A stretch of DNA of 64,000 nt from Callorhinus ursinus (GCF_003265705.1 NW_020312828.1:55905961-55969960), one strand, 5' to 3'; shown: positions 1 to 12,539, numbered from the stretch's first letter. The notes: generated by a model not told the origin, from the letters alone. Numbers and translations are program-made.

Positions 1-1463
1 GAGTGTTTCGTGGGTCTATCAAAAAGCCCAGCAAGTACATAAGAAAGGACAAGCTCATACCCAAGTCATTTACTATCATTAGTAACTATGGTAAAATTAT
101 TCCTGGCAAAATTATAGTCTAATAATCTAGGGCCTAGCATTGCCAAAGAAACTAGCAGTCTTAATGGTATCTTAGTTAAACAGATCAATGAGGAAAATCA
201 TTTGGCTTCAGTTTTATTAGGATGCCTGTTTCTTGGAGACCAGAGCCTTGGAATGTAAATTTAAATGTGAGACAGTGCCTATGAGGAGTACATTTCTGAC
301 ACATTGTTGACTATATCCAGATGAAAATTCACCTAGGCATAAGTCTCAATTGTATTTTTTGAGGTAATTCTGACTCTTTAAGAAATCTATGCCTTATTTT
401 AGATACTTTCTCTTCAAGCATTTTTGAAAATTCTTATTTTCTTTCTAAGTTCCACACTTTGGCCACCCAGTGACCAGTATTGCATTGAATTGAGAAGGAA
501 AGGACACTCTAGTTCACAAACTGTAGCACTCCTACTATAAAAGTCACCTACTAGGGCTGCATTGTTAAAGTCCAAATGCACAATTTTGTTAAAGCATCCT
601 CATGGTATAGTACAATTCCCTATAAATTCTGCATGAATTGAACCTAAGTTCCACCAAATCTTAAAGTCATGTACCCACTCACATTGCATGTATATTTAAC
701 TCCCTACTATTATTCTTTGTCTCTGTCTATAGATTCACAAATACAACAGATTCTAGGATTAACACAAATAAGAAATGAATTATTTCCCTTTTCTGTGTTG
801 AGACTCCATAAATGGAGGGTCACAGACTTCAAATGGGTAGAATATATATATATATTTTGTAATATGCTGGCAAAGTCTAGATTTGCATACATGTCTATAA
901 ATTTAATAATAAAGTGGCTCATTTATATTACACCCCTGAATAAGTATAGTCAGAAGGCACAGAAATCACTAAAATCCAAAAGGTCTCTGTGATGGGAACC
1001 TGTCCTACTAAATCTAATCCATGGCCTAAAAGGGATGAGAATAGATCCTCTGTGCAAGTGGCAAGTAGGAAGGAGTGAAGAAGGGAGGGCCTGAGTTAAA
1101 CACAACCAGCTTCTCCTAACTTCACTCTCAGATAAGCCAGTCCTCTCTGATGGGATATACAACTGTGGAATGCTGAAACAGGCCAACAGGGCCATTCAGA
1201 AAAGCACCTCCCCCTCCCTGCATGGAAAAATAGAGCCAGGAACTAAAAAATTCTCTTCCTTACATCACTAATATTTTATTGAATGTTCTATTGAATTATT
1301 TAAATAATGATTATTAATATGATAAAAACATTTAATATTATAAAGTCTAATCTCTAGACAGTAAGAAAAAACTTTGTTAAAAAATTATGGTTACATAATA
1401 CATGTATAGAATAAGATTATATTGTAGTACTTTCTGAGTTAGTTGACCTAAGCATCGAAAAAT
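1..1463. other. Unassigned AT-rich intergenic DNA
   Basis: No gene, recognisable transposon or RNA is visible. A short AT dinucleotide run lies near 841-856. Open frames here are short, lack any family signature and are best read as chance. Confidence 0.5.
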
Positions 1464-1474
1464 GATCGGGCTTG

Positions 1475-1665
1475 GGCCACCTGAGTGGCTCAGTCGTTAA
1501 GCATCTGCCTATGGCTCAGGTCATGATCCCAGGGTCCTAAGCCCTGCATCAGGTTCCCTGCTCCGCGGGAACCTGCTTCTCCCACTCCCCCTGCTTGTGT
1601 TCCCTCTCTCGCTGTCTCTCTCTCTCTCTCTGTGTCAAACAAATAAATAAAATCTTAAAAAAAAA
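1475..1665 (+). mobile_element. Carnivore SINE (SINEC), arctoid subtype with CTCCGCGGG body
   Basis: tRNA-derived head with an A-box-like TGGCTCAGTCGTTAAGC, then a body with CTCCGCGGGAACCTGCTTC, a CT-rich tract and an AAATAAATAAAATCTT(A)n tail. Flanked by an imperfect TSD: gatcgggcttg at 1464-1474 and gaccaggcttg at 1666-1676 (9 of 11). The B-box region is shortened (TCCTAAGCCC where GGGATCGAGCCC is usual). The TSD mismatches and body changes suggest a moderately old insertion. Confidence 0.95.
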
Positions 1666-1676
1666 GACCAGGCTTG

Positions 1677-3389
1677 ACAAAACTAATTTCATGATGTCTA
1701 CTCTATTTACTGTTCTTTAGATAAAAATATAATACTGGCTTAATAATATATTAAGACAATAAAACAGAGGAATAAATTTATATGTTTTAATAAACACAAC
1801 TTTTAGATTTTCCCCTTTAGTTTATTCTAACATAGATTATTCAGGTCTCAAGTAGATAATATGTTTCTATCTTCTTTCATATAATATCTAAGGATAAAGG
1901 ATTCTTTAGAAGATGCTGTCCTTCACTTTTATTTTTTTTAAGTAGGCAGTTACATTAGGTGCTATTTACAAAGTAGACAATAGACAGCTCTTTGTCTTCA
2001 AAGAGACAAAGCATATAGCTTTTATGCACATTAAAATGCATCACACTTTCTAATAGTGATGATTTTTAGGAAGTAAATTGTTATTATAAATGACCACTCA
2101 TTTATTCATTCAATAAGCGTTTATTTGGCCCTTAAAATATTCGTGGTGCCCTTCCAGCCTATGGTAGTTTTTTAGGTTTTACTGAAACACGTGTTCATGA
2201 AGGAAGAGGATAAAAATGATTCAGGAAATGCATCAGAGATTTTAATTTTAGTCACTATGAAAAAAATAATCATTTTGGCAATAAAAGATGTTTCTTTTTA
2301 TAAGATAAAGAGTAAGTTTAGTCTCAACATTCAAAGCTCAGTGTTATTGGTAGAGGAAATGTATAAAGTTGAAGAAAAACTAGAAGCACAGAGAAGAGTT
2401 GCAATAGCAACACAATAGTCTCTGTAGCAGGTAATGAGAGCCCTAATCCCAGAGCTGGGGCCTTATGGATTTATAAGTTCTAACTGGGAGTCCATGTTTG
2501 AAGGAACATAAGTCTAGGTCTTAAGTTTTGCTCATAATTCTATCCCCTACATTTTAAATAAAAACACAGATACTTCTTTATATCGTCCTCTATGTATGTC
2601 TATATTAGTTGAAATTGAGGTCATAAACCTGAATTTTCTGTCAGTAACAAGTTCTGTGACACAAGATTTGTCAAAAAAGTGGAGAGTTTGAGTTCTACTT
2701 TAAAATTTAAAAAATTAGGGAAATTATTACATAATAATTGTTTGATTCACTATTATCCTTTGTTGTTTTATATGTTGACATAATTTTAATTCAAGTTTTT
2801 TATCATATTTGGTATGTTTCAATCCATTCAGATACTACTTTTGATGTTCACACTGTCACATCATTGAACAATAATCTTTCATACCTGTCTTGTGTAACAG
2901 GATGTTGCTTATCTTACTGATACTTCAGACATTACATTAGTCCTCATACCCTTAGGAGGAAATGGTATTTAGAGAACATAGTCTGGGAACTAAGGGTACT
3001 TGCCAATACCATATTAGGGATTGTTTCCATATTTCAGGAGTTAGAGGTCATATAGATCTTTTTAAATAAATATTATTTTCAAGAAATGAATCTTAAGTTG
3101 ATAGTCTAATTTCCAATTTTAATTTAGAAAGATTTGTTTTACTTTTTAGTTTTTTCTATGCTTAAGGTCTTGGATTCCAAGAATCATAATTTTTTTATGT
3201 TATACTATATGCTTTAAAGTGTGAAAATGATATTGAAAATGTTTCAGAATTTTACATTATGTTCATATTACTAGTAAACTTTAAAAAATTAAAGGTTGAG
3301 AGTATTTTTGCCCTTGAATGTAATATACACAAAAGAATCCATTATGAAGAATACTGCTCAAACATATTACACACATTTTAATGATTTAC
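1677..3389. other. Unassigned AT-rich intergenic DNA
   Basis: No gene recognised. A stretch near 2097-2150 resembles the common 'cattcattcaataa...' 3' end shared by old L2/MIR-type repeats, but too little remains to name a family. The 75-residue frame at 2191-2418 has no recognisable motif. Confidence 0.45.
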
Positions 3390-3800
3390 ATGTGTATTTT
3401 TGTTGGATATATTTATAGGATAGGAATTTAGGGGTTATAAGTTATGCATATGTAGTAGATATGCCAAAGAATTTTCTAAAGTTGTACAAATTTGATCTCC
3501 TACTAATAGTGAATGAATGATCCAACTGTTGTACATCATTAACAAATCTTGAAATTGCCAACTTATTTAATTTTAAATTATCTAATTTTAACCATTCTAC
3601 TTAGTGTTTCTCAGGGCTTATTTTATTTTATGTAATATATGTAAAATTGACTTTAATTTTGGATGTGTATTTCTGTGACTTTTAGTGCATGCAAAATCAT
3701 ATGAAGCCAATGCTACATACACTACATAAACCCTAAATTCTAAAAATTTGTTGTTCTCTATCAGTAGTTTTGTCTTTTCAAGAATGCCATATAAATTGAA
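3390..3800 (-). mobile_element. Degraded ancient L1 (L1M) 3' fragment
   Basis: The plus strand follows the usual reverse-complement order of an old mammalian L1 3' region: a 'ggatatatttataggatagga' segment, 'tagtagatatgccaaagaattttc', then 'taaccattctacttagtg', and later 'cagtagttttgtcttttcaa' with 'atgccatataaattgaatcc'. The order and wording fit, but divergence and internal deletions are heavy. The subfamily cannot be set by eye. Confidence 0.6.
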
Positions 3801-5884
3801 TCCATATAAACATAAACATATATATTTATTCAAAAATATTTATATTTTTACAATTAGCATACAATGTACATATATTTCACTCTTTATAGAATGATGCTTT
3901 GTAGCCACCTCATGGGCATTTGTTGTACAAGTGAATAAATCAATATTTGTTACTTTATTTCAGTAAGTTTCTGTTAGTTTTGATAAAAATGAACACTTTT
4001 CACTGCTTTTATTTATTCTTTCTTTCCTCCATTTATTCACTCCCCCATTCAAAAACCATTTATTGTGTCTACTACTTTCCTGACATATTAGTCTTTTTCT
4101 CACCTTAAATTGTACACATGGAAGTTAAAACTTGATAACTGTTAAATATATTGATTTAATTGAAAATTAAAAGCACTTCATCTGTTCTTAATACAGCTAC
4201 AATGCAACAAAATGTTCAAGTATCTTCAACTAGATGGATCTATTTAGAGAGAATAACAGCAACAAATTGTTGATAGCAATAAATAAATAAATTTAAAAAT
4301 CCAAATAATTTAGACCCAAGGAGATAAAATGTTACTAATAATTTAATTATATTTGTGGAAATAAAAGTTTGATGGCAAAGATTAAGGTTTAGAAACAGTT
4401 TTGTGGCAATTGAAAAATTGTTAATTGGGAAATGTGATAGAGTTAGGGAACTTGAAAACATAAAACCTGTTTCAAATGTTTAGAAGAGTGCTTCATCTAA
4501 TTGCAGTCCTGAGAAGTTTAAGTAAGGTTAAATACTTAGACAAAATCAATATTATCCTGACCCATATGGGAAAGAGTATATCCAACTAACTTTTCTAAGT
4601 GATACCAAGTTACTCTTAGAATAAACCCACATATTTTTATGAGAGAGTCTTTGTGTTTTTTTTTTTCCCTGAAATCTTAGGACACTGAATGTTTTCATTG
4701 TTTTAGTTAAGTCTTACACCTAAGTTAGTGTTTTTTGGAAACTCAACCAATTCTTAAAACATTTCAAGCTAGAACATATATTGTTACATAAATAGAAAGA
4801 GCAAAAAATTGTCAGAGAGCCACAGGAAGTTGTATGTGACACGGATCATCACTTAATTTTATGTTTGCTAAATTCCCTATCAAATTATTTTGAGTTTTGT
4901 TCTGCACCATATAGAAAACAATTGAAAAGTATGAAATTAATAAAACCAGACCTGATGTCACAATTCAGGAAGGCTCTTCCTATACTTTCTAGTGTAAGAA
5001 TATATTTTGGCTTCCTCTGTAGTCAGTGCATGAAGGGGTTTTCACAAGTCTGTGGATTCTAAGCAAGAAAAATAAAACAAACAAAAAATGGAATCGCTTG
5101 TCAGACTTGCACTAAAGTAACATGAATTAAAATATTACTATAAGTAGTTTAAATGAAGTGAATTAATTTAGGTCTATGGTAAGATTAAATTATGACTGAC
5201 CAAGAGTTTTATTTCCTTTAAAAAAAATCTAATTGTAGCATGTATTTTTATCTCTATGCACCATCTACAACTCTTTATAAGTGACCCATTTCTTTTGTGA
5301 AACATAGTTCTCAATGGGAAGTTGGGAGACATAAGGGAGAGAGAGGGAGAGGGAAGAATAGAGACACTGAGTTCCTAGCTAATAAAACTAGGAGTAAAAA
5401 TAGCTCAGTGCATCATAGGTGCTTTTACTGAGGGGGACAAGACGACTTAGGATACAGAATATAGAGAACAACCAATACAAATGTGATGTTTAAAAGAAAC
5501 AAGGACTGAGACAATAGGCAAGTAGTATACAAAGTCACAAAATTACAAAGGTCAAGGAACATATTGAAATCAGTTTCCAAATACTGTGTAGGACATAAGT
5601 AGTCTCTAACACTGATTCTATCAAGGGGGTAAAAGGTCAGGTTGTGGCAAATTATACAAGATGGGTTTTAATACATTTTCTACATCATTCGCTCAGAAAC
5701 CAAAGTTTCCATAAGGATCAATACACAGGTATTGGGAAAGTGTTTCAGTGGCTGTACATATATAAAGGAGAAATAATGTATATTAATTGAACATACAAAA
5801 TATGTTTGACATTTTTGGGTATGGTTTTAAGGTCTACAATACATTCAGCCTAATTTAATGTAGACTATCTTCGTCAGCAATTGT
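3801..5884. other. Unassigned AT-rich intergenic DNA
   Basis: No gene recognised. 4013-4090 resembles the 'atttattcactcccccattcaa' end of an L2/MIR-type relic. There is a poly-T run near 4649-4666 and a GA-rich stretch at 5334-5355. Nothing else stands out. Confidence 0.45.
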
Positions 5885-5898
5885 AAGAAAAGCAGTGA

Positions 5899-6102
5899 GG
5901 GCGCTTGGGTGGCTCAGTCCACTAAGCATCTTCCTTTGGCTCAGGTCATGATTCCAGGTCCTGAGATCAAGCCCTACAGCAGGCTCCCTGCTCAGCGGGG
6001 AGTCTGCTTCTCCCTCTCCCTCTGCCCCTCCCCCCTGCTTGTGTGCACGCGTGCTTGTTCCCTCTCTCGTCTCAGAAAAATAAATAAAATCTTAAAAAAA
6101 AG
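5899..6102 (+). mobile_element. Carnivore SINE (SINEC), tail interrupted by an L1
   Basis: Complete SINE: GGCGCTTGGGTGGCTCAG head, CTCAGCGGGGAGTCTGC body, CT-rich tract and AAATAAAATCTT(A)n. The body carries an unusual 'gtgcacgcgtgcttg' stretch near 6043-6057. The expected downstream TSD is not directly after the tail. A close match (agaacaagcaacgag, 8368-8382) to the upstream flank (agaaaagcagtgag, 5886-5899) lies beyond the L1 that follows, so the L1 probably inserted into this tail. Confidence 0.9.
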
Positions 6103-8358
6103 TGAAAAAATGTCCATTTATATCTTCTGTCCATTTTTAATTGGATTATTCATTTTTGGGTGTTGAATTTGTAAATTCTTTTTATATATGTTTGGATACT
6201 AACCCTTTATCAGATATGTCATTTGCAAATATCTTCTCCTATTCCATAGTTTGCTTTTAGCTTTGTCAATGCTTTCCTTCACCGTGCAGAAGCTTTTTAT
6301 TTTGATGTAGTCCCAATAGTTTATTTTGGCTTTTGTTTCCCTTGCCTCAGCAGACATATCTAGAAAGAAGTTGCTATGGCCAATGTCAAAGAAGTTACTG
6401 CCTGTGTTCTCTTCTCGGACTTTGATAGTTTCAGGTCTCACATTTAGGTCATTCATCCATTTTGAATTGATTTTTGTGTTGGGGTAAGAAAGTGGTCCAA
6501 TTTCATTTTTCTGCATGTTTCTGTCCAGTTTTCCAAACACTATTTGTTGAAGAGACATTCTATCCATTGGATAGTCTTTCCTGCTTTATCCAACATTAAC
6601 TGACCTTATAGTTGTGAGTTCAATTCTGTTCTGTTCTATTGATCTATATGTCTGTTTTTGTGCCAGTACCATACTGTTTTGATTACCACAGCTTTGTAAT
6701 ATAACTTGAAGACTGGAATTGTGATGCCTCCAGCTTTGCTTTTCTTTTTTAAGGTTACTTTGGCGATTTGGGGTCTTTTGTGGTTCCATAAAAATTTTAG
6801 AATTGTTTGTTCTAGCTCAGTGAAAAATGCTCTTGGTATTTTGATAGGGATTGCATTGAATGTGTAGATTGCCTTGAGTAGTATAGACATTTTAATAATA
6901 TTTGTTCTTCAAATCCATGAGAATGGAATGTCTTTCCATTTCTTTGTGTCATCTTTAATTTCTTTCATCAGTGTTCTATAGTTTTCACAATACAGGTCTT
7001 TCACTTCTTTCTTAGGTTTATTCCTGGGTATCTTATGGTTTTTGGTGTAATAGTAAATGGGATCAATTCCTTGATTTCTTTTTCTACTGCTTCATTATTG
7101 GTGTATAGAAATGCCCACAGATTTCTGTACATTGATTTTGTATCCTGTGACTTTACTGAATTTATTTATCAGTTGTAGCAGTTTTTTGGTGGAGTGTTTT
7201 GGGTTTCCTATATATAATATCCTGTCATCTGCAACGAGTGAAAACTTGACTTCTTCCTTGCCAATTTGGATGTCTTTCATTTGTTTTTGTTGCTTGATTG
7301 CTGAGGCTAGGACTTCCATTAATGTTAGATAACAGTGGTGAGATTGAACATCTCTGTCTTGTTCCTGACCATAGAGAAAAAGCTCTCAGTTTTTCCCCAT
7401 TGAGGATGACATAAGCTATGGGTTTTTCATATGTGGCCTTTATTATATGAGGTATGTTCCCTGTAAACTTACTTTGTTGAGGGTTTTTATCATGAATGGA
7501 TGGGCAAAGACATGAATAGACATTTTTCCAAAGAAGACATACAGATGACCAACAGACACATGAAAAGATGTTCAATATCACTCATCATCAGGAAAATGCA
7601 AATAAAAACCACAATGAGATATCACCTAACACCTGTTAGAATGGCTAAAATCAACAACACAGAAAACAACAGGTGTTAGCAAGGATGTGGAGAAAAGGGA
7701 ACCCTCTTGCACTGCAATGCAAACTGGTTCAGCCACTCTGGAAAATAGTATGAAGTTTCCTAAAAAAGTTAGAAATAGAACTACCCCTATGATCCAGCAA
7801 TTGCACTAGTCAGTATTTGCCCAAAAACTACAAAAGTACTAATTGGAAGGGATACATGCACCCTCATGTTTATAGCAGCTTTATCTACAATAGCCAAATA
7901 TGGAGATAGCTCAAACGTCCATCAACTTACAGATGGATAAAGAAGACATAGTTTGTATATATAATGGAATATCTTACTCAGACACAAAAAAGAATGAAAT
8001 CTTGCCATTTGCAACAACATGGATGGGTCTAGAGAGTATTATGCTAAGTCAAATTAGTCAGAGAAAGACATTCATACCATATGATTTCACTCAAATGTGG
8101 AATTTAAGAAACAAAACAAATAAATAAAGGAAAAAGAAAGAGAGAGACAAACCAAGAAACAGACTCCTAACTATAGAGAACAAACTGATGGTTACCAGAA
8201 GGGAGTTTGGGGGGTATAGATTAAATAGGTGATGAGGATTAAGGAGCGCACTTGTGATGAGCACCGGCTGCTGTATGGAAGTGTTGAATCACTATATTGT
8301 ATACCCGAAACTAATACTACACTGTATGTTAACTAACTGGAATTTAAATAAAAGCTTA
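6103..8358. mobile_element. L1 retrotransposon with 5' inversion (twin-priming type)
   Basis: Two oppositely oriented L1 parts meet near 7495-7502. The left part (6103-about 7498) is ORF2 on the minus strand, including the reverse transcriptase region; the family FADD motif reads VADD here (around 7223-7240). The right part (about 7500-8358) is on the plus strand: ORF2 C-terminus, then a 3' UTR ending 'ggaatttaaataaaa'. Both parts contain the same short ORF2 stretch (near 6106-6135 and 7501-7530), so the inversion junction has a small duplication. 5' inversion is a well known result of L1 insertion. Many stops make the copy dead. The 3' UTR type is the older carnivore one, unlike the full-length copy at 20870-28215. 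Confidence 0.9.
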
Positions 8359-8404
8359 AAAGAAGAAAGAACAAGCAACGAGGAATTGTGGAAAAATGTT
8401 CTTT

Positions 8405-8585
8405 CTTTAAATCTCAATTTTCTGCTTCTTAACTATGTGAGTTTAAGTTGGTAATATCTCACACTTAATTTTCTTCATATATAAAATTATGACAATAAAA
8501 CATACTGCATTGGGTTATTCTGATGTAGGGTATCTGGCACATAAGGAACAGTCACATATTAGATAATATTAATAATTAAATATTC
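8405..8585 (+). mobile_element. MIR (tRNA-type ancient SINE) relic
   Basis: Follows MIR order: a 'taactatgtgagtttaagttgg' part, 'ttttcttcatatataaaat', 'gacaataaaacatactgcat', and an end with 'atctggcacataaggaacag'. Diverged, as expected for a family active before placental orders split. Confidence 0.65.
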
Positions 8586-8784
8586 ACTTGTTTAAGGAGA
8601 GATGAAGAGAGAAAATATCTTTGGATTCTTGGCATAAACTCAAGTGCTTCTACTTTTGAAAGTAGTCACTATATGCTTCTGTGTCTGTAATCATGTTTGT
8701 AATGTGACTGAATACATTTTTTCAAAAGCATTTTTGGTGGAGAAACCTTAGAGTGAACTCACATTCTTGTGAAAGTCCTTCTCA

Positions 8785-9110
8785 GGGTGAGTGTAGGCAG
8801 GACCTATTACTTGATTCTAAGCTAACAAAATATGGGAAATGTGATAGGATGTCAGTCCAGTGATTAAGTTATGTTATATGGCAAAGGTAAATGGATGTCA
8901 CAAATGACCATGTGGCAAAGATTGCCAGAGTCAACTGCTGGCTGACAGCCAAAAAGAAAATGTAGCTCTTGGTCCTAAAACCACAAGGAGATGAATTCTG
9001 CCCATAACCTGATTTTACAAGCAGATTGTTCCCCACTTGAGCCTTTGATAAGACTCTGGCCCACATGGATATCTGGATTGTAATCAGATGAGACCCTAAA
9101 CAGGATCTAA
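8785..9110 (+). mobile_element. Probable ERVL-MaLR (MLT1-like) LTR fragment
   Basis: Order of landmarks: 'gtaggcaggacctattacttg', 'atgggaaatgtgataggatgtca', 'ctggctgacagccaaaaag', 'aggagatgaattctgcc' and 'ttccccacttgagcctttgataaga'. I recall this pattern from old MaLR-type LTRs. The terminal parts are missing and the subfamily assignment is uncertain. Confidence 0.5.
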
Positions 9111-9467
9111 AGTATAGGTATATATATTTGTGACACACACATATACCTGATCTGCCATGAAGACAAACCTAAGGAAGAGAGTAAATTCTAACTTATACCA
9201 TTATGTTATTTCAGTACAAGGCTCTGTGAAGTTCATTCTTCCTGACCACACTCAGCTGTTCGGGAAGTCTTTCCTGTGTCTACAAATCTGCTTTAAATGG
9301 TTAACTACTTATCTTATGTACTCCCATAGAGTACTTGGCAAATAAAACTTGATGAATAAAAACCTCTCTTTGGATACTGAATTCTTAAATATGTGGGTAA
9401 TTGAATTATATACTCAAGAGATAAGTTTCCTAGATATAATTCAGGGGAAAATGAAAATAATTATGCA

Positions 9468-9674
9468 GGGTTCCTGGGTAGCTCAATCAGTTAAGTGTCA
9501 GACTCTTGGTTTCCATTCAGGTCATGATATCAGCGTCATGGAATCACTCTGCGTCTGGCTCCACTCTGGGCATGGAACCAGCTTAAGATCCTCTCCCTCC
9601 ACCTCCCTCTGCCCCTCTTCTCTAACTTGTGCATGTGTGTGCACTCTCTCTCCCTCAAAAAAAAAAAAAAAAAA
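9468..9674 (+). mobile_element. Old-type carnivore SINE
   Basis: Diverged copy of the older SINEC layout: 'ttcctgggtagctcaatcag' head, the older 'gactcttggtttc' block after the A box, 'gcttaagatcctctccctcc' body and a 17-base A tail with no AATAAA-type repeat. No clear TSD was found, which fits its age. Confidence 0.88.
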
Positions 9675-9815
9675 GAAGTGGGATGATGGGGAATTATTGC
9701 TTCTATCACTCAGGACATCATTTCAGGTTTTCACTATATATAACGTGTATCCTACAAGAACGTGTGTTCTCCTCCATCTTTCATATCCAACATCTGTCTT
9801 CTTTCAAGTAATATT

Positions 9816-10300
9816 ACAGTTACTATTGCTGCATAATAGTGACTCCAAAATTAGTGATGTAAAATCACAAAAACTTCATTATGCTTTATATTCTGTTGGA
9901 CAGAATTCATAAAAGGCTCAGTGGTGATGGTTTATCTCTGCCCCACAATGCTCAACATCTTGTCTTTGAAGATATGAATGCCTGAAAGCTGGAACAATCT
10001 GGTCTGGAGGATTTACTTCCCAGATGCCCTCTTCCATGATGTTTAGTACTTAGGCTGGATCAGCTGAAGGTTTGGAATAGCTGGGACTGTCAACCAAAGC
10101 ATCTACAGAGGCCTCTTCATGTGAGTTTGGCTCCTTCCAGCATCTGAGTGGAAATGCCATGAAAGGGGGTGTTGTGATAACCAGAGTTGTTCCAAGACAG
10201 CCAGGGGCTACCACATACCCTTTTCTGGCCCAGCCTCTGAAATCATGCCATACTCTTTTGATTACAAGAGTCGTGAGGCCAGCAGACGTATAATAAGAAA
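9816..10300 (+). repeat. Ancient interspersed repeat, family not assigned
   Basis: Starts with 'ctattgctgcataatagtgact' and runs to 'gcctctgaaatcatgccatac'. The same layout (attgctgcataa, then -cttaaaac-like, then a screen of CT-rich blocks) occurs in a widespread old mammalian repeat, and a second relic of similar layout is at 34710-35000. The minus-strand 128-residue frame at 10050-10436 lies across it and is not considered a gene. Confidence 0.4.
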
Positions 10301-11078
10301 GGATTAGACTCCAGATTGTGATGAGGAGTATTTTAAAACTTTGAACAAAAAGCCAGAATATTTGGGTTGTAATATTTCTCCTAACACTTCCTAATGCAAG
10401 GAAGTCATTAGCCACCACAAACTTTAGTTTGCTCATCTGTATTCTGAAAGGTTTGAATTACATAATATATATAGTTCTTTAGGGATAAAAGAAGATATGA
10501 TCCACATTGTAGCCTACAGATAATTTTCTTTTTCATTTGTGGTTCCCCTTACATACTGCCAGGACTGCTATGATAGGTATGAAGCCAGTGGGTAAGCCCT
10601 AGTTTAATTTGTTTTCCATTAGAACATAGTAAAAATAGATAAAAAGTAAATGATAGGGAATAATATGGCTACTAATACAATTAGTAGATAAAATGTTAGC
10701 TTGAAGTATAGCATAGAGGAAGAAAAAATTCTTATTTTATTCATTCAACAGTTTTCAGTTAATATTGCTTAATGTCATTATTAGAATATACTAAAATATT
10801 AATATTTTTTATTACAAGAATATGTTTCTTAACTTTTATTACAAGAATAAAAATTCCTTAATTTGTCTTCAAAAAGGCATCTGGGAAAAAATATAATTTT
10901 TGTTGGTTTGTTTTGTAACTTTATAGCTTGCAAAAGAAAGTGAACTTACACTATTTAGACGTTTTGGTGAGATTCATATACTAGTACCCATAAATATTCA
11001 CATCCATACTGTAAGTACTTGAGTAATAAGAATTCAGTGACAAAGCACTGATTGAATGGAGTACTCAGATCACTTAAG
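10301..11078. other. Unassigned AT-rich intergenic DNA
   Basis: No gene. About 10405-10470 has a weak MIR-like stretch ('agtttgctcatctgtattctg'). The rest is unassigned. Confidence 0.4.
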
Positions 11079-11091
11079 CTTAGCAAGTATT

Positions 11092-11290
11092 GTGGTGCCT
11101 GGGTGGCTCAGTCGTTAAGCATCTGCCTTTGGCTCAGGTCATGATCCCAGGGTCCTGGGATCGAGCCCTGCATCGGGCTCAGCGGAAAGACTGCTTCTCC
11201 CTCTCCCACTGCCCCTGCTTGTGTTCCCTCTCTCGCTGTGTCTCTCTCTGTCAAACAAATAAATAAAACCTTTAAAAAAAAGAAAAAAAT
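11092..11290 (+). mobile_element. Carnivore SINE (SINEC), arctoid subtype
   Basis: TGCCTGGGTGGCTCAGTCG head, B-box GGGATCGAGCCC, shortened body (GGGCTCAGCGGAAAG instead of the usual CTCCCTGCTCCGCGGG), 'tctctcgctgtgtctctct' and AAATAAATAAAACC(T)3(A)n. TSD cttagcaagtatt at 11079-11091 and cttaacaagtatt at 11291-11303 (12 of 13). Confidence 0.96.
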
Positions 11291-11303
11291 CTTAACAAGT
11301 ATT

Positions 11304-12309
11304 AGATGCAACAGGATGTACCTGTTAAGAGTAAATGAATTATATTTATAAAATAGTTCTTAAAAAATAGCAAAAGCAATACTCAAGAAGATAGCGCATC
11401 AAAATTCAAACACTTATTTTTATACTTGGCACAAGTTACACAAGTATATACAAATTATTCAGATGTCACTTGAGTCATTTATTTTTTAAAATAAAAAAGT
11501 TATATTTGCAGATTATTAAAGCTCCTTATATATGTATAATTCTATGCAAAATAACATTAAACAATAATTAAAATATCAATCAATATAGTGAAAATAACTG
11601 ACATGTCTTTGCTAGATATTGAACACTTTTAGCATTATAGTTCAATAGCTGCATCTATACATCTATCCATATACCTATTTATAATATCTTTATTCATCCT
11701 AGATTCACAAATAAAGTATCAAATTTATCATTAGCCAACTTACCCCTTATTCAATGGAATAAATAATATATTATCATCAAAAATATATTTATATTGTTTA
11801 ATTTTTATTTGTGGTTTTAAAATAATATATAATATAATTGGAGAGGTTTTTTGGGGAGATAATATGTCAAATTAAACAATTAACTGTCTATTCTTTGTTC
11901 TTTGTTCTTTAAACCTTATTGGCAAAGAATCTCTGAATCAATTTCCTGTTCTTACCTCTTTTTAGGAAGCGCATTTGGCAATTTGTCTAGACAGGACAAA
12001 TAAACTAAAACTTATGAGAATAAAACTAAAACCTAGCAAATCCATGTTGCACTTAGAGATCCAAATAATTGCTTTATACAAAATCCATTAAGAATCTCAG
12101 ATAATGTAAGATTTTAAAAATTATCTTATTTTTATAGCATAATTTTATTGAAGGGAAGTATGAACAAGATATTAGAATCATTAAAACTTGTCAAAGTAAA
12201 AAAAAACATTCAACTAATTTAACTAATGAAGTGAAATAAAAACATAATTGATACTATGAAATGTGAGGGAACTATTACCTGGATGCCAGGGCCTGATTCT
12301 CTGAAATGT
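11304..12309. other. Unassigned, very AT-rich DNA
   Basis: No gene or recognisable element. Long A/T runs, including 11754-11860. Confidence 0.5.
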
Positions 12310-12326
12310 AGAAATGCAGTAATGCA

Positions 12327-12523
12327 GGGCGCCTGGGTGGCTCAGTTGGTTAAGTGACTGCCTTCGGCTCAGGTCATGATCCTGGAGTGGCGGGATCGAG
12401 TCCCACATCGGGCTCCCTGCTCGGCAGGGAGTCTGCTTCTCCCTCTGACCCTCTTCCCTCTTGTGCTCTCTATCTCTCATTCTCTCTCTCTCAAATAAAT
12501 AAATAAAATCTTTTAAAAAAAAA
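12327..12523 (+). mobile_element. Young carnivore SINE (GACCCTC subtype), exact TSD
   Basis: GGGCGCCTGGGTGGCTCAG head, 'taagtgactgccttcggctc', B-box GGGATCGAGTCCC, then 'tccctctgaccctcttccct' and the 'ctatctctcattctctctc' tract. Exact 16-bp TSD gaaatgcagtaatgca at 12311-12326 and 12524-12539. The intact TSD and near-consensus sequence point to a recent insertion. Same subtype as the copy at 48271-48469. Confidence 0.97.
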
Positions 12524-12539
12524 GAAATGCAGTAATGCA

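Noticed and set aside
1475..1545. tRNA-like head of SINEs as tRNA genes
   Set aside because: The A and B boxes are those of tRNA-derived SINEs; the cloverleaf is not kept and a SINE body and tail follow.
9349..9912. 187-codon frame, the longest in the window
   Set aside because: It runs through an old SINE and its poly-A tail (giving a lysine run). No domain is visible and no splice or codon signal supports it.
10050..10436. 128-codon minus-strand frame
   Set aside because: Lies over an ancient interspersed repeat. No recognisable motif.
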